Assembly: GCA_046723735.1 (NCBI GenBank)
Contig: JBKOVB010000056.1
Span: 26,285 to 90,284, forward strand
Length of the DNA: 64,000 nucleotides
From: RYN-111 sp046723735
GTDB lineage: Bacteria > Actinomycetota > Actinomycetes > Mycobacteriales > SCTD01
Direction of reading: 5' to 3'
Below the pieces are notes generated by a model. That model was not told the origin of the DNA. It saw nothing but the letters and a program-made list of their open reading frames with translations, and did no database searches. Positions 24,244-38,913 of this stretch are shown one piece after another; positions within the stretch are counted from its first letter, which is position 1; every line of letters starts with the position of its first letter. The translations under genes and the position numbers were made by a program.

Positions 24244-24612
24244 CTACAGCACCTCCGGAGCGAGCGAGATGATCTTCATGAACCGCTTGTCGCGCAGCTC
24301 GCGGCCGACCGGGCCGAAGATGCGGGTGCCGCGCGGGTCCCCACCGTCCTTGATGAGCACCGCGGCGTTCTCGTCGAAGCGGATGTAGCTGCCGTCGGGA
24401 CGACGACGCTCCTTGACGGTCCTGACGACGACGGCCTTGACGACGTCACCCTTCTTCACGCCGGCGCCCGGGATGGCGTCCTTGACGGTGCAGACGATGA
24501 TGTCGCCGATGCCGGCGTAGCGACGGCTGGAACCGCCGAGCACGCGGATGCAGAGGACTTCCTTCGCACCCGTGTTGTCGGCGACGCGCAGTCGCGACTC
24601 CTGCTGGATCAC
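24244..24612 (-). CDS. rplN: 50S ribosomal protein L14
   Basis: L14 (122 residues) forms intersubunit bridges and contacts L19. IQQESRLRVADNTGAKEVLC and the ending RDKRFMKIISLAPEVL are near-universal. The start is GTG 24612. The 98-base spacer to rpsQ is the largest within this stretch of the spc region and could mark the S10/spc boundary. Confidence 0.97.
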   Translation of the reverse strand: MIQQESRLRVADNTGAKEVLCIRVLGGSSRRYAGIGDIIVCTVKDAIPGAGVKKGDVVKAVVVRTVKERRRPDGSYIRFDENAAVLIKDGGDPRGTRIFGPVGRELRDKRFMKIISLAPEVL

Positions 24613-24710
24613 TTCTGTCTCCTGGTGTGAACCCCGTATCCCCGTCTCCGGGGACGCGGGCTCTCGAGTGGGTCTAGCGCCTTCGGCGTAAGGCCGGTGC
24701 TGCGGGTCTC

Positions 24711-24992
24711 CTACTTCGCCTTCTCGAGGATCTCGACGACGCGCCAGCGCTTGCTGGCCGACAGGGGTCGGGTCTCCATGAGGAGGACCCGGTCGCCGAT
24801 GCCGCAGGAGTTCTGCTCGTCGTGCGCCTTGAGCTTGCTGGTGCGACGCAGCGTCTTCTTGTACAGCGGGTGCTGCACGCGGTCCTCGACGGCCACGACC
24901 ACGGTCTTGTCCATCTTGTCGCTGACGACGAGGCCCTCGCGGGTCTTGCGGAAGCCGCGCTCTTCGGTGCTCACGTTCTTGCCCTCGGTCAT
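24711..24992 (-). CDS. rpsQ: 30S ribosomal protein S17
   Basis: S17 (93 residues), an OB-fold primary 16S rRNA protein. REGLVVSDKMDKTVVVAVED, HPLYKKTLRRTSKLKAHDE and GDRVLLMETRPLSASKRWRV are typical. The ATG overlaps the rpmC stop by four bases. Confidence 0.97.
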   Translation of the reverse strand: MTEGKNVSTEERGFRKTREGLVVSDKMDKTVVVAVEDRVQHPLYKKTLRRTSKLKAHDEQNSCGIGDRVLLMETRPLSASKRWRVVEILEKAK

Positions 24993-25213
24993 GCGGCACC
25001 GCCCGTACGGACGATGCCGAGCTCGCGCTCGCGCATCACGGTGTAGATGCGAGCGATGTCGCGCCGCACGGTCTGCAGGCGACGGTTGTTGTCCAGCTGG
25101 CCGGTGGCCACCTGGAATCGGAGGTTGAACAGCTCCTCCTTGGCCTCGCGCAGCTTCGTGACGAGCTCCTCGTCACCCAGCTCGCGCAGCGCGTCGGTCC
25201 GGCTGTCGGCCAT
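24989..25213 (-). CDS. rpmC: 50S ribosomal protein L29
   Basis: L29 (74 residues) sits at the peptide-exit site near the docking surface for trigger factor and SRP. LRELGDEELVTKLREAKEEL and NLRFQVATGQLDNNRRLQTV are typical coiled-helical segments. ATG 25213 shares a base with the rplP stop (TGATG). Confidence 0.96.
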   Translation of the reverse strand: MADSRTDALRELGDEELVTKLREAKEELFNLRFQVATGQLDNNRRLQTVRRDIARIYTVMRERELGIVRTGGAA

Positions 25214-25629
25214 CAGTGACCCTCCTCCCGGACGACGAAGCGGCACTTCATCGGCAGCTTGTGCATGGCACGGCGCATGGCCTCACGAGCGAGCGGCTCC
25301 GGCGGACCCGCGAGCTCGAACAGGATGCGCCCCGGCTTGACGTTTGCGACCCACCACTCGGGCGAGCCCTTGCCGGAGCCCATGCGGGTCTCGGCGGGCT
25401 TCTTGGTGAGCGGGCGGTCCGGGTAGATGTTGATCCAGACCTTTCCACCACGCCGGATGTGGCGCGTCATGGCGATACGGGCCGACTCGATCTGGCGGTT
25501 GGTCACGTACGCCGGCTCCAGCGCCTGGATGCCGTACGTGCCGAACGCCAGCTCGGTGCCGCCCTTCGACACGCCGCTGCGGTCCGGGTGGTGCTGCTTG
25601 CGGTGCTTGACCCTGCGGGGGATCAGCAT
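25213..25629 (-). CDS. rplP: 50S ribosomal protein L16
   Basis: L16 (138 residues) lies by the A-site tRNA elbow in the 50S subunit. MLIPRRVKHRKQHHPDRSG and RIPDRPLTKKPAETRMGSGKG-type sequence (here IYPDRPLTKKPAETRMGSGK) are diagnostic. The ATG at 25629 is 2 bases after the rpsC stop. Confidence 0.97.
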   Translation of the reverse strand: MLIPRRVKHRKQHHPDRSGVSKGGTELAFGTYGIQALEPAYVTNRQIESARIAMTRHIRRGGKVWINIYPDRPLTKKPAETRMGSGKGSPEWWVANVKPGRILFELAGPPEPLAREAMRRAMHKLPMKCRFVVREEGH

Positions 25630-25631
25630 GG

Positions 25632-26515
<884 letters not shown>

Positions 26516-26516
<1 letters not shown>

Positions 26517-26923
26517 TAGAGGGCCCCGCCCTTCGTGTTGCCGGCGGCGGCAGAGGCGACAGCGCTCTGCACGACGACCGTGATGTGGCTGGTGCGCTTG
26601 CGGATGCGGTAGGCCCGCCCCTGCGCCCGGGGGCGGAAGCGCTTGAGGGTCGGACCCTCGTCGACGTAGGCCTGCGCGACGAACAGGTCACGCCGGTCAA
26701 GGTTCTTGTTGTTCTCGGCGTTGGCCACCGCGGAGGCCAGCACCTTGGCGACCGGCTCGGACGCGGCGTGCACGTCGAAGCGCAGGATGTCGAGCGCCTC
26801 GTCCACCGGCAGGCCGCGGACGAGGTCGACGACACGGCGGCACTTCATCGGCGTCATGCGCACGAAGCGGGCCGTCGCCAGCGCGGCGTTCGGCGGCAGG
26901 TGCCGGGTCTTGTTCTCAGCCAC
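26516..26923 (-). CDS. rplV: 50S ribosomal protein L22
   Basis: L22 (135 residues) extends a beta hairpin into the exit tunnel. RFVRMTPMKCRRVVDLVRGL at the N-terminus and GRAYRIRKRTSHITVVVQSA at the C-terminal hairpin are typical. I choose GTG 26923, which overlaps the end of rpsS; a longer in-frame reading adds only sequence that is rpsS coding in another frame. Confidence 0.94.
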
Positions 26924-27197
26924 GACGCGACCGCCGATCTTCCTTGACGTGCCCACGGAAGGTGCGGGTGGGCGCGAACTCGCCGAGCTTGTGGCCGACC
27001 ATCGCCTCGGTCACGAAGACCGGGACGTGCTTGCGGCCGTCATGGACGGCCAGCGTGTGGCCGAGCATGTCGGGGATGATCGTGGAGCGACGCGACCAGG
27101 TCTTGATCACGTTCTTGGTGCCCTTCTCGTTCTGCGCGTCCACCTTCTTGAGCAGGTGGTCGTCGACGAAGGGCCCCTTCTTCAGGCTGCGCGGCAC
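26916..27197 (-). CDS. rpsS: 30S ribosomal protein S19
   Basis: S19 (93 residues) lies in the 30S head and contacts S13 and A-site tRNA. MPRSLKKGPFVDDHLLKKVD, RRSTIIPDMLGHTLAVHDGR and GEFAPTRTFRGH are near-universal. It lies 9 bases after rplB. Confidence 0.97.
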   Translation of the reverse strand: MPRSLKKGPFVDDHLLKKVDAQNEKGTKNVIKTWSRRSTIIPDMLGHTLAVHDGRKHVPVFVTEAMVGHKLGEFAPTRTFRGHVKEDRRSRRG

Positions 27198-27206
27198 GTC
27201 GTTCCC

Positions 27207-28040
27207 CTAGCGCTTCTTGTTGGTCTTGCGACGGCGGACGATGAGGGCGTCGCTCGCCTTGCGACGACGCGTGCGACCCTCGGGCTTGCCGGCGGGGTTC
27301 ACCGGGTGGCGACCACCGCTGGTCTTGCCCTCACCGCCACCGTGCGGGTGGTCGACCGGGTTCATGGCCACACCGCGGACGGTCGGGCGCTTGCCCTTCC
27401 ACCGCATGCGGCCGGCCTTGCCCCAGTTGATGTTGCTCTGCTCGGCGTTGCCGACCTCGCCGACGGTGGCGCGGCAGCGCAGGTCGACGTTGCGGATCTC
27501 CCCGGAGGGCATGCGCAGCTGTGCGTAGGGACCGTCCTTCGCGACGAGCTGGACGCTCGTGCCCGCGGAGCGCGCGATCTTGGCGCCGCCCCCCGGACGG
27601 AGCTCGATGGCGTGCACCACCGTACCGGTCGGGATGTTGCGCAGCGGCAGCGCGTTGCCGGGCTTGATGTCGGCGTTCGGGCCGCTCTCGACGACGTCGC
27701 CCTGCTGCAGGTTGCGCGGCGCGATGATGTAGCGCTTCTCGCCGTCGGCGTAGTGCAGCAGCGCGATGCGCGCGGTGCGGTTGGGGTCGTACTCGATGTG
27801 CGCGACCTTGGCCGGCACGCCGTCCTTGTCGTTGCGCCGGAAGTCGATGACCCGGTAGGCGCGCTTGTGCCCGCCGCCCTGGTGCCGCGTGGTCACACGC
27901 CCGTAGTTGTTGCGGCCGCCCTTGTTGTGCAGGGGCCGGACCAGCGACTTCTCGGGGGTGTCGCGGGTGATCTCGACGAAGTCGGCCACGCTCGAGCCAC
28001 GACGGCCCGGGGTGGTCGGCTTGTACTTGCGGATGCCCAT
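27207..28040 (-). CDS. rplB: 50S ribosomal protein L2
   Basis: L2 (277 residues) is required for subunit association and peptidyl transferase activity. The C-terminal block RGVAMNPVDHPHGGGEGKTS contains the conserved functional His, and the Lys/Arg-rich tail RKASDALIVRRRKTNKKR is standard. It lies 43 bases after rplW. Confidence 0.97.
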   Translation of the reverse strand: MGIRKYKPTTPGRRGSSVADFVEITRDTPEKSLVRPLHNKGGRNNYGRVTTRHQGGGHKRAYRVIDFRRNDKDGVPAKVAHIEYDPNRTARIALLHYADGEKRYIIAPRNLQQGDVVESGPNADIKPGNALPLRNIPTGTVVHAIELRPGGGAKIARSAGTSVQLVAKDGPYAQLRMPSGEIRNVDLRCRATVGEVGNAEQSNINWGKAGRMRWKGKRPTVRGVAMNPVDHPHGGGEGKTSGGRHPVNPAGKPEGRTRRRKASDALIVRRRKTNKKR

Positions 28041-28083
28041 GTGGTTTACCAGCCAGTCTCTCGTCTGATTCAGAGCCCGGCCG

Positions 28084-28383
28084 CTAGGCGACCGGCCCCC
28101 CGAAGATCTCGATGCGGCCCTCGCGCAGCGTCACGACCGCGCGCTTGCTGTCGGCACGCTTGCCGTAGCCCGCACGGGTGCGCTTGCGCTTGCCCTGACG
28201 GTTGAGGGTGTTGACGTCGCTGACCTTCACGTCGAACGCCTTCTCAACCGCGATCTTGATCTGGGTCTTGTTGGCGTCCGGGCGGACGATGAACGTGTAC
28301 TTGTTCTCGTCGAGCAGGCCGTAGCTCTTCTCGGAGATGACCGGGGCGAGCAGGATGTCGCGCGGGTCGGTCAGGTCGGTCAC
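28084..28383 (-). CDS. rplW: 50S ribosomal protein L23
   Basis: L23 (99 residues) is the tunnel-exit docking site for trigger factor and SRP. PRDILLAPVISEKSYGLLDE, YTFIVRPDANKTQIKIAVEK and NTLNRQGKRKRTRAGYGKR are typical. GTG 28383 overlaps the rplD stop by four bases. Confidence 0.96.
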   Translation of the reverse strand: MTDLTDPRDILLAPVISEKSYGLLDENKYTFIVRPDANKTQIKIAVEKAFDVKVSDVNTLNRQGKRKRTRAGYGKRADSKRAVVTLREGRIEIFGGPVA

Positions 28384-29099
28384 TGGCCGGCCTCCTCGTT
28401 CTCGGTCTCGCTGGACGACGCCACGGCCTTGACCGTCTTGCCCGTCGCGGGCCCGGCGATGAACGCCAGCAGCGCGCCCTCCGTGAACACGACGTCGTCG
28501 CTCACGAGCACGTCGTAGGTGTTGAGCTGGCCGGGGGCGAGCAGGTGCACGGTCTCGGCGTTGCGCAGCGACTTCCACGTCAGGGTGTCGGTCCGCTCCG
28601 CGACGACCAGCACGTTCTTGCGAGAGCTGAGGCTCTCGAGCACCTGCACGGCCGACTTGGTGGACGGCGCGTCCCCCGTGGCCAGCGCGTCCACGACGTG
28701 GATGCGCTCGTGCGCGGCCCTGTCGGACAGGGCACCGCGCAGGGCGGCGGCCTTCATCTTCTTGGGGGTGCGCTGGGCGTAGTCACGCGGCACGGGGCCG
28801 TGGACGGTGCCACCGCCGGCGAACTGCGGTGCCCGGGTCGAGCCCTGGCGGGCGCGGCCGGTGCCCTTCTGGCGGTACGGCTTGCGCCCACCGCCGCGGA
28901 CCTCGCCACGGGTCTTCGTCTTGTGCGTGCCCTGGCGCGCCGCCGCGAGCTGGGCGACGACGACCTGGTGGATCAGCGGCACGTTGACCTGGACGCCGAA
29001 GACGTCGGCCGGGAGCTCCACCGTGCGGCCGGTGGCGCCGTTCGCGCCCTTGACCTCAACGGTCAGGCTCTGGGTCGCGGTCGTGTCGGTGACCGTCAC
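28380..29099 (-). CDS. rplD: 50S ribosomal protein L4
   Basis: L4 (239 residues) places a loop in the exit tunnel; in E. coli it also regulates the S10 operon. The tunnel loop is KTKTRGEVRGGGRKPYRQKG, followed by TGRARQGSTRAPQFAGGGTV. The C-terminus has a short acidic extension (SSSETENEEAGQ). GTG 29099 overlaps the rplC stop by four bases. Confidence 0.96.
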   Translation of the reverse strand: MTVTDTTATQSLTVEVKGANGATGRTVELPADVFGVQVNVPLIHQVVVAQLAAARQGTHKTKTRGEVRGGGRKPYRQKGTGRARQGSTRAPQFAGGGTVHGPVPRDYAQRTPKKMKAAALRGALSDRAAHERIHVVDALATGDAPSTKSAVQVLESLSSRKNVLVVAERTDTLTWKSLRNAETVHLLAPGQLNTYDVLVSDDVVFTEGALLAFIAGPATGKTVKAVASSSETENEEAGQ

Positions 29100-29791
29100 T
29101 TGGCGACACCACCCTTCGCGAGGCCGTTCTTCACGGCGGTACGGACGAGGACGAGGCCGCCGGTCGGGCCGGGGACGGCGCCCTTGATGAGCAGCAGCCC
29201 CTTCTCGGCGTCGACGGCGTGGACCGTGAGGTTCTGGGTGGTGGTGCGGGCGGCGCCGTGGCGACCGGCCATGCGGGTGCCCTTGAACACGCGCGCGGGA
29301 GTAGCGCACGCGCCGATGGAACCGGGCGAGCGGTGCTTGCGCTGCACGCCGTGACCGGCGCCGAGGCCCCGGAAGTTGTGCCGCTTCATGACACCCGCGT
29401 AGCCCTTGCCCTTGCTCGTGGCGACGACGTCGACCTTGAGCGGCTTCTCGCCCTCGGTGGCGAAGATCTCCGCGGTGATCTCCTGGCCGAGCGCGTACGA
29501 CGAGGCGTCCGCGGTGCGGATCTCGAGCGTGTAGCGGCGCGGCGGCACCCCGGCCTTGGCGAAGTGCCCGGCCTCGGGCTTGTTCACCTTGCGGGGGTCG
29601 ATCGCGCCGTACGCGATCTGGACGGCGCTGTAGCCGTCGTTCTCGACGGTGCGGATCTGGGTGACCACGCACGGCCCGGCCTTGACGACGGTGACCGGGA
29701 CGATCCGGTTGTTCGCGTCGAAGACCTGGGTCATGCCCAGCTTCTCACCCAGGACGCCCTGGACGATGCGGTTCGAAGTGGTGGCAGACAT
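29096..29791 (-). CDS. rplC: 50S ribosomal protein L3
   Basis: L3 (231 residues) initiates 50S assembly and reaches the peptidyl transferase centre. GVLGEKLGMTQVFDANNRIV, MKRHNFRGLGAGHGVQRKHR and GRHGAARTTTQNLTVHAVDA are typical, the second containing the Gln that PrmB methylates in some bacteria. It lies 9 bases after rpsJ. Confidence 0.97.
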   Translation of the reverse strand: MSATTSNRIVQGVLGEKLGMTQVFDANNRIVPVTVVKAGPCVVTQIRTVENDGYSAVQIAYGAIDPRKVNKPEAGHFAKAGVPPRRYTLEIRTADASSYALGQEITAEIFATEGEKPLKVDVVATSKGKGYAGVMKRHNFRGLGAGHGVQRKHRSPGSIGACATPARVFKGTRMAGRHGAARTTTQNLTVHAVDAEKGLLLIKGAVPGPTGGLVLVRTAVKNGLAKGGVAK

Positions 29792-29800
29792 GTCCGATGC

Positions 29801-30109
29801 CTAGAGCTTGATCTCGATGTCGACGCCCGCCGGCAGGTCGAGACGCATGAGCGAGTCGACCGTCTTCGGCGTGGGGTCGAGGATGTCGATGAGGCGCTTG
29901 TGCGTGCGCATCTCGAAGTGCTCGCGCGAGTCCTTGTACTTGTGCGGCGAGCGGATGACGCAGTACACGTTCTTCTCGGTCGGCAGCGGCACCGGGCCGG
30001 CGACCTGCGCACCCGTACGCGTCACCGTCTCGACGATCTTGCGCGCCGAGCTGTCGATGACCTCGTGGTCGTAGGCCTTGAGCCTGATGCGGATCTTCTG
30101 TCCCGCCAT
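29801..30109 (-). CDS. rpsJ: 30S ribosomal protein S10
   Basis: S10 (102 residues; NusE when acting in antitermination with NusB). GQKIRIRLKAYDHEVIDSSA and SPHKYKDSREHFEMRTHKRL are diagnostic. It is the first gene of the S10 operon. Its 108-base upstream gap contains a perfect hairpin after tuf and no obvious promoter, so transcription from tuf into rpsJ is possible. Confidence 0.97.
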   Translation of the reverse strand: MAGQKIRIRLKAYDHEVIDSSARKIVETVTRTGAQVAGPVPLPTEKNVYCVIRSPHKYKDSREHFEMRTHKRLIDILDPTPKTVDSLMRLDLPAGVDIEIKL

Positions 30110-30166
30110 GGTGGCTTTCGTTCCTGTCTGCTGGTGGTGCTGCTGCGTTCCTGGGAGTTCGTGCTC

Positions 30167-30209
30167 CGCGGTACGGCGGCCGAGTGCTGGACCCGGCCGC
30201 CGTACCGCG
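30167..30209 (-). terminator. perfect hairpin between tuf and rpsJ
   Basis: CGCGGTACGGCGGCCG (30167-30182) pairs perfectly with its complement at 30194-30209 around an 11-base loop, 8 bases after the tuf stop. It is a likely str-operon terminator, without a U tract. It shares the GGTACGGCG arm with hairpins after rpoA and rpoB. Confidence 0.7.
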
Positions 30210-30217
30210 TGTGGGGA

Positions 30218-31411
<1,194 letters not shown>

Positions 31412-31483
31412 CTGGCCTGTCCTCCTGTGTGCGGTGGTCGCCGTTGACGCTTGTCGCGGGCCGGGGTGGGACTTCCGGGTTCT

Positions 31484-33601
31484 TTACTCGCCCCGGACCT
31501 TCGCGATGATCTCCTTCGCCACGTTGCCGGGCACTTCGGCGTAGGAGTCGAACTGCATGCTGTAGCTGGCCCGGCCCTGCGTGCGCGACCGGAGGTCACC
31601 CACGTAGCCGAACATCTCCGACAGCGGCACCAGGGCGCGGACGACGCGGACGCCGGCCCGCTCGTCCATCGCCTGGATGATGCCGCGACGGCTGTTGAGG
31701 TCGCCGATGACGTCGCCCATGTTCTCCTCAGGCGTGGTGACCTCGACGGCCATCATCGGCTCCATGAGCGCGGGGTCGCCCTTGCGCGCGGCCTCCTTGA
31801 AGCCCATCGAACCGGCGATCTTGAAGGCCATCTCCGAGGAGTCGACCTCGTGGTAGGCGCCGTCGAGCAGGGTCACCTTGACGCCCACGAGCGGGTAGCC
31901 GGCGAGCACGCCGTGCTGCATGGCCTCCTGGCAGCCCTGGTCGACCGCCGGGATGTACTCCCGCGGCACGCGACCACCGGTGACGGCGTTCTCGAAGACG
32001 TAGTTGCCCTCGGTCGCCGTGTCGTGGATGGGCTCCAGCTTGAGCTGCACCTTGGCGAACTGGCCCGACCCACCCGTCTGCTTCTTGTGGGTGTAGTCGT
32101 AGCGGTCCACGGTCGCGCGCAGCGTCTCGCGGTAGGCCACCTGCGGCTTGCCGACGTTCGCCTCGACCTTGAACTCGCGCTTCATGCGGTCCACGAGGAT
32201 GTCGAGGTGGAGCTCGCCCATGCCGGCGATGATGGTCTGGCCGGTCTCCTCGTCGGTGTAGACCTTGAAGGTCGGGTCCTCCTCGGCGAGACGCTGGATC
32301 GCCGTACCCAGCTTCTCCTGGTCGCCCTTCGTCTTGGGCTCGATGGCGACCGAGATGACCGGCTCGGGGAACGTCATGGACTCGAGCACGACGGGCGCGT
32401 CGGGGTCGCAGAGCGTGTCACCCGTGGTGGTCTGCTTGAGGCCGATGACGGCGCAGATGTCGCCCGCCTTGATCTCGCTGATGTCCTCACGCGAGTTCGC
32501 GTGCATCTGCATGAGACGGCCGATCTTCTCCTTGCGGTCCTTGGTCGAGTTCACGACCTGGGAGCCGGAGGGAAGCGTGCCGGAGTAGACCCGGATGTAG
32601 GTCAGCTTGCCCACGTGCGGGTCGGTCTGGATCTTGAAGGCGAGCGCGGAGAACGGTGCGTCGAAGTCGGGCTCGCGGGTCTCCTCGATCGACTCGTCCT
32701 TGACGGACGTGCCCTTGACCGCGCCGATGTCGAGCGGCGAGGGGAGGAAGTCGACGACGGCGTCGAGCATGGGCTGCACGCCCTTGTTCTTGAACGCCGA
32801 GCCGCACAGCACCGCGGTGACGGTGTGCTCGGGGGTGGAGGCGAGGACCGCCCGGCGCAGGCCGGCCTTGATCTCCTCGACGCTGAGCTCCTCGCCCTCG
32901 AGGTACTTCTCCATGACCTGGTCGTCGGACTCGGCCAGGGTCTCGAGCAGCTTGTGACGCCACTCCTCGGCCTGCTCGGCCAGCTCGGCCGGGATGTCGA
33001 CGACCTCGAACTTGTCGCCCTTGCTCGACTTGTCGTCGAGCGGCCACTCGAGCGCCTTCATGCTGATGAGGTCGATGACGCCGCGGAACTGGTCCTCGGT
33101 GCCCCAGGGCAGCTGGATGACGATCGGGGTCGCGTTCAGGCGGCTCACGATCATGTCGACCGTGCGGTAGAAGTCCGCGCCGGTGCGGTCCATCTTGTTG
33201 ACGAAGCAGATCCGCGGCACGGAGTACTTGTCCGCCTGGCGCCACACCGTCTCGGACTGGGGCTCCACGCCGGCGACCGAGTCGAACACCGCGACGGCAC
33301 CGTCGAGCACGCGCAGCGAGCGCTCCACCTCGACGGTGAAGTCGACGTGGCCCGGGGTGTCGATGATGTTGATCCGGTGGCCGTTCCACTCGCAGGTCGT
33401 CGCGGCGGACGTGATCGTGATGCCGCGCTCCTGCTCCTGGGCCATCCAGTCCATCTGGGCAGCGCCCTCGTGGACCTCACCGATCTTGTAGCTCTTGCCG
33501 GTGTAGTACAGGACGCGCTCGGTGGTGGTGGTCTTGCCCGCGTCGATGTGCGCCATGATCCCGATGTTGCGGGTCTTGGCGAGGATCGCGTTGCTGGCCA
33601 C
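31484..33601 (-). CDS. fusA: elongation factor G
   Basis: EF-G (705 residues) catalyses translocation and, with RRF, ribosome recycling. AHIDAGKTTTTERVL (G1), RGITITSAA (G2), DTPGHVDF (G3) and NKMDRTGADF (G4) are intact, followed by domains II-V. The start is GTG 33601. It is the third gene of rpsL-rpsG-fusA-tuf. Confidence 0.98.
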   Translation of the reverse strand: MASNAILAKTRNIGIMAHIDAGKTTTTERVLYYTGKSYKIGEVHEGAAQMDWMAQEQERGITITSAATTCEWNGHRINIIDTPGHVDFTVEVERSLRVLDGAVAVFDSVAGVEPQSETVWRQADKYSVPRICFVNKMDRTGADFYRTVDMIVSRLNATPIVIQLPWGTEDQFRGVIDLISMKALEWPLDDKSSKGDKFEVVDIPAELAEQAEEWRHKLLETLAESDDQVMEKYLEGEELSVEEIKAGLRRAVLASTPEHTVTAVLCGSAFKNKGVQPMLDAVVDFLPSPLDIGAVKGTSVKDESIEETREPDFDAPFSALAFKIQTDPHVGKLTYIRVYSGTLPSGSQVVNSTKDRKEKIGRLMQMHANSREDISEIKAGDICAVIGLKQTTTGDTLCDPDAPVVLESMTFPEPVISVAIEPKTKGDQEKLGTAIQRLAEEDPTFKVYTDEETGQTIIAGMGELHLDILVDRMKREFKVEANVGKPQVAYRETLRATVDRYDYTHKKQTGGSGQFAKVQLKLEPIHDTATEGNYVFENAVTGGRVPREYIPAVDQGCQEAMQHGVLAGYPLVGVKVTLLDGAYHEVDSSEMAFKIAGSMGFKEAARKGDPALMEPMMAVEVTTPEENMGDVIGDLNSRRGIIQAMDERAGVRVVRALVPLSEMFGYVGDLRSRTQGRASYSMQFDSYAEVPGNVAKEIIAKVRGE

Positions 33602-33679
33602 TGCTTCGTCTCTTCTTCCGGGTCTCGGTAGTGCTGGGGGGAAGGGGGCTGGGGTCGCGCGGGAGGCGCGCGGTGTGAC

Positions 33680-34150
33680 CTACCAGCGGTAGTGGGCGAA
33701 GGCCTTGTTGGACTCGGCCATCTTGTGGGTGTCCTCGCGCCGCTTGACGCTCGCGCCCAGGCCGTTGCTGGCGTCGAGCAGCTCGTTCATCAGGCGCTCG
33801 GTCATGGTCTTCTCGCGGCGGGCGCGGGAGTACTGGATGATCCAGCGCAGCGCGAGGGTGGTGGCGCGGCCGGACTTGACCTCGATCGGCACCTGGTACG
33901 TGGCGCCACCGACGCGGCGGCTCTTCACCTCGAGCGTCGGGCGGACGTTGTCCAGCGCACGCTTGAGCGTGATGACCGGGTCGGTGCCGGTCTTCTCGCG
34001 GCAGCCCTCCAGCGCGCCGTAGACGATGCGCTCGGCGACGGAGCGCTTGCCCGACAGCAGCACCTTGTTGATGAGGCTGGTGACGATCGGCGAGCCGTAG
34101 ACCGGGTCGGTGACGACCGGGTGCTTCGGGGCGGGACCCTTGCGAGGCAC
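33680..34150 (-). CDS. rpsG: 30S ribosomal protein S7
   Basis: S7 (156 residues) organizes the 3' domain of 16S rRNA. PRKGPAPKHPVVTDPVYGSP, GRATTLALRWIIQYSRARRE and the ending AESNKAFAHYRW are typical. GTG 34150 shares one base with the rpsL stop (TAGTG). Confidence 0.97.
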   Translation of the reverse strand: MPRKGPAPKHPVVTDPVYGSPIVTSLINKVLLSGKRSVAERIVYGALEGCREKTGTDPVITLKRALDNVRPTLEVKSRRVGGATYQVPIEVKSGRATTLALRWIIQYSRARREKTMTERLMNELLDASNGLGASVKRREDTHKMAESNKAFAHYRW

Positions 34151-34524
34151 TACGCCTTCTCCTTCTTCGCGCCGTAGCGGCTGCGAGCCTGCTTGCGGTT
34201 GCGGACGCCCTGCGTGTCGAGCGAGCCACGGATGATCTTGTAGCGGACGCCCGGCAGGTCCTTCACACGACCGCCGCGCACGAGCACGATCGAGTGCTCC
34301 TGCAGGTTGTGACCCACACCTGGGATGTAGGCGGTGACCTCGATGCCGCTGGTCAGTCGGACACGCGCGACCTTGCGAAGCGCCGAGTTCGGCTTCTTGG
34401 GGGTGGTCGTGTAGACGCGCGTGCACACGCCGCGACGCTGCGGGCTCCCCTTGAGGGCCGGCGTCTTGGTCTTCTCGACCTTGTCCTGCCGGCCCTTGCG
34501 GACCAGCTGCTGGATCGTGGGCAA
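34150..34524 (-). CDS. rpsL: 30S ribosomal protein S12
   Basis: S12 (124 residues) is the decoding-centre protein that sets accuracy. PTIQQLVRKGRQDKVEKTKT and TTTPKKPNSALRKVARVRLT are near-universal. Lys43 and Lys88, where streptomycin-resistance changes usually occur, are the wild-type residues. The only sensible start is TTG 34524 (LPTIQQLV), with AGGAGA five bases upstream. It is the first gene of the str operon, with a good promoter about 170 bases upstream. Confidence 0.97.
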   Translation of the reverse strand: MPTIQQLVRKGRQDKVEKTKTPALKGSPQRRGVCTRVYTTTPKKPNSALRKVARVRLTSGIEVTAYIPGVGHNLQEHSIVLVRGGRVKDLPGVRYKIIRGSLDTQGVRNRKQARSRYGAKKEKA

Positions 34525-34694
34525 CGCGTCTCCTGCCGTGTGCTGCTGCTGATGTGGTGCTTCTCCGCCCCCCGCGGTCGGGCGTGTCGCCGTGTCGCGG
34601 TTCCGGGCGCTGTGCTGCAACGCTCGGATGGGGTGGTTCCAGGGGGCCCGACGGGCGCGCCTGACGGCCCGGGTCGCCCCAGGCACAAGGGAAC

Positions 34695-34723
34695 ACCTTA
34701 CCCGTGCCCCCGGTGAGGGTCAA
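34695..34723 (-). promoter_or_regulatory. str operon promoter
   Basis: On the minus strand TTGACC (34723-34718) and TAAGGT (34700-34695) are separated by exactly 17 bases, the best consensus-type promoter in the window. It drives rpsL-rpsG-fusA-tuf, leaving a leader of about 165 bases. The rest of the 460-base gap to rpoC holds the rpoC terminator and an 18-base perfect palindrome at 34887-34904 of unknown meaning; I see no gene in it. Confidence 0.75.
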
Positions 34724-34939
34724 AAGCGAGCCGCGTCACACCGGACGCGTCCCCGACCCGGGAGCCGAGCGGTGCGGGCGCTTCCCCGCGCCCGCCACCG
34801 TCGAGCCTGCCACCCGCGTCGCGTGCACGCCCGCCCGACACGCCGTACGACGGACCCTCCGCGTCGAAGCCTCACCGCTGGTTCCACCCGGTCGCGCGAC
34901 CGGGGGCTCGAACGGGGACCCGGGGCCCGGGCACGGCGA

Positions 34940-34966
34940 AGGGCCGCCCCTGCCGGGAGCGGCCCT
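34940..34966 (-). terminator. rpoBC terminator
   Basis: AGGGCCGC (34940-34947) pairs with GCGGCCCT (34959-34966), an 8-base stem with an 11-base loop that can be partly closed, 18 bases after the rpoC stop. Confidence 0.7.
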
Positions 34967-34984
34967 CCTCCGTCGTACCGGGGA

Positions 34985-38854
<3,870 letters not shown>

Positions 38855-38913
38855 GGTGCCTTCTCTCTTGTTCGGCTAGCTCAGGAAAGTCTGTGGGTGG
38901 GGGCGAGGGGCCT

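Noticed and set aside
34870..34920. tRNA-like fragment with a TTCGA loop next to a palindrome
   Set aside because: The supposed T stem is mismatched and there is no acceptor, D or anticodon arm.
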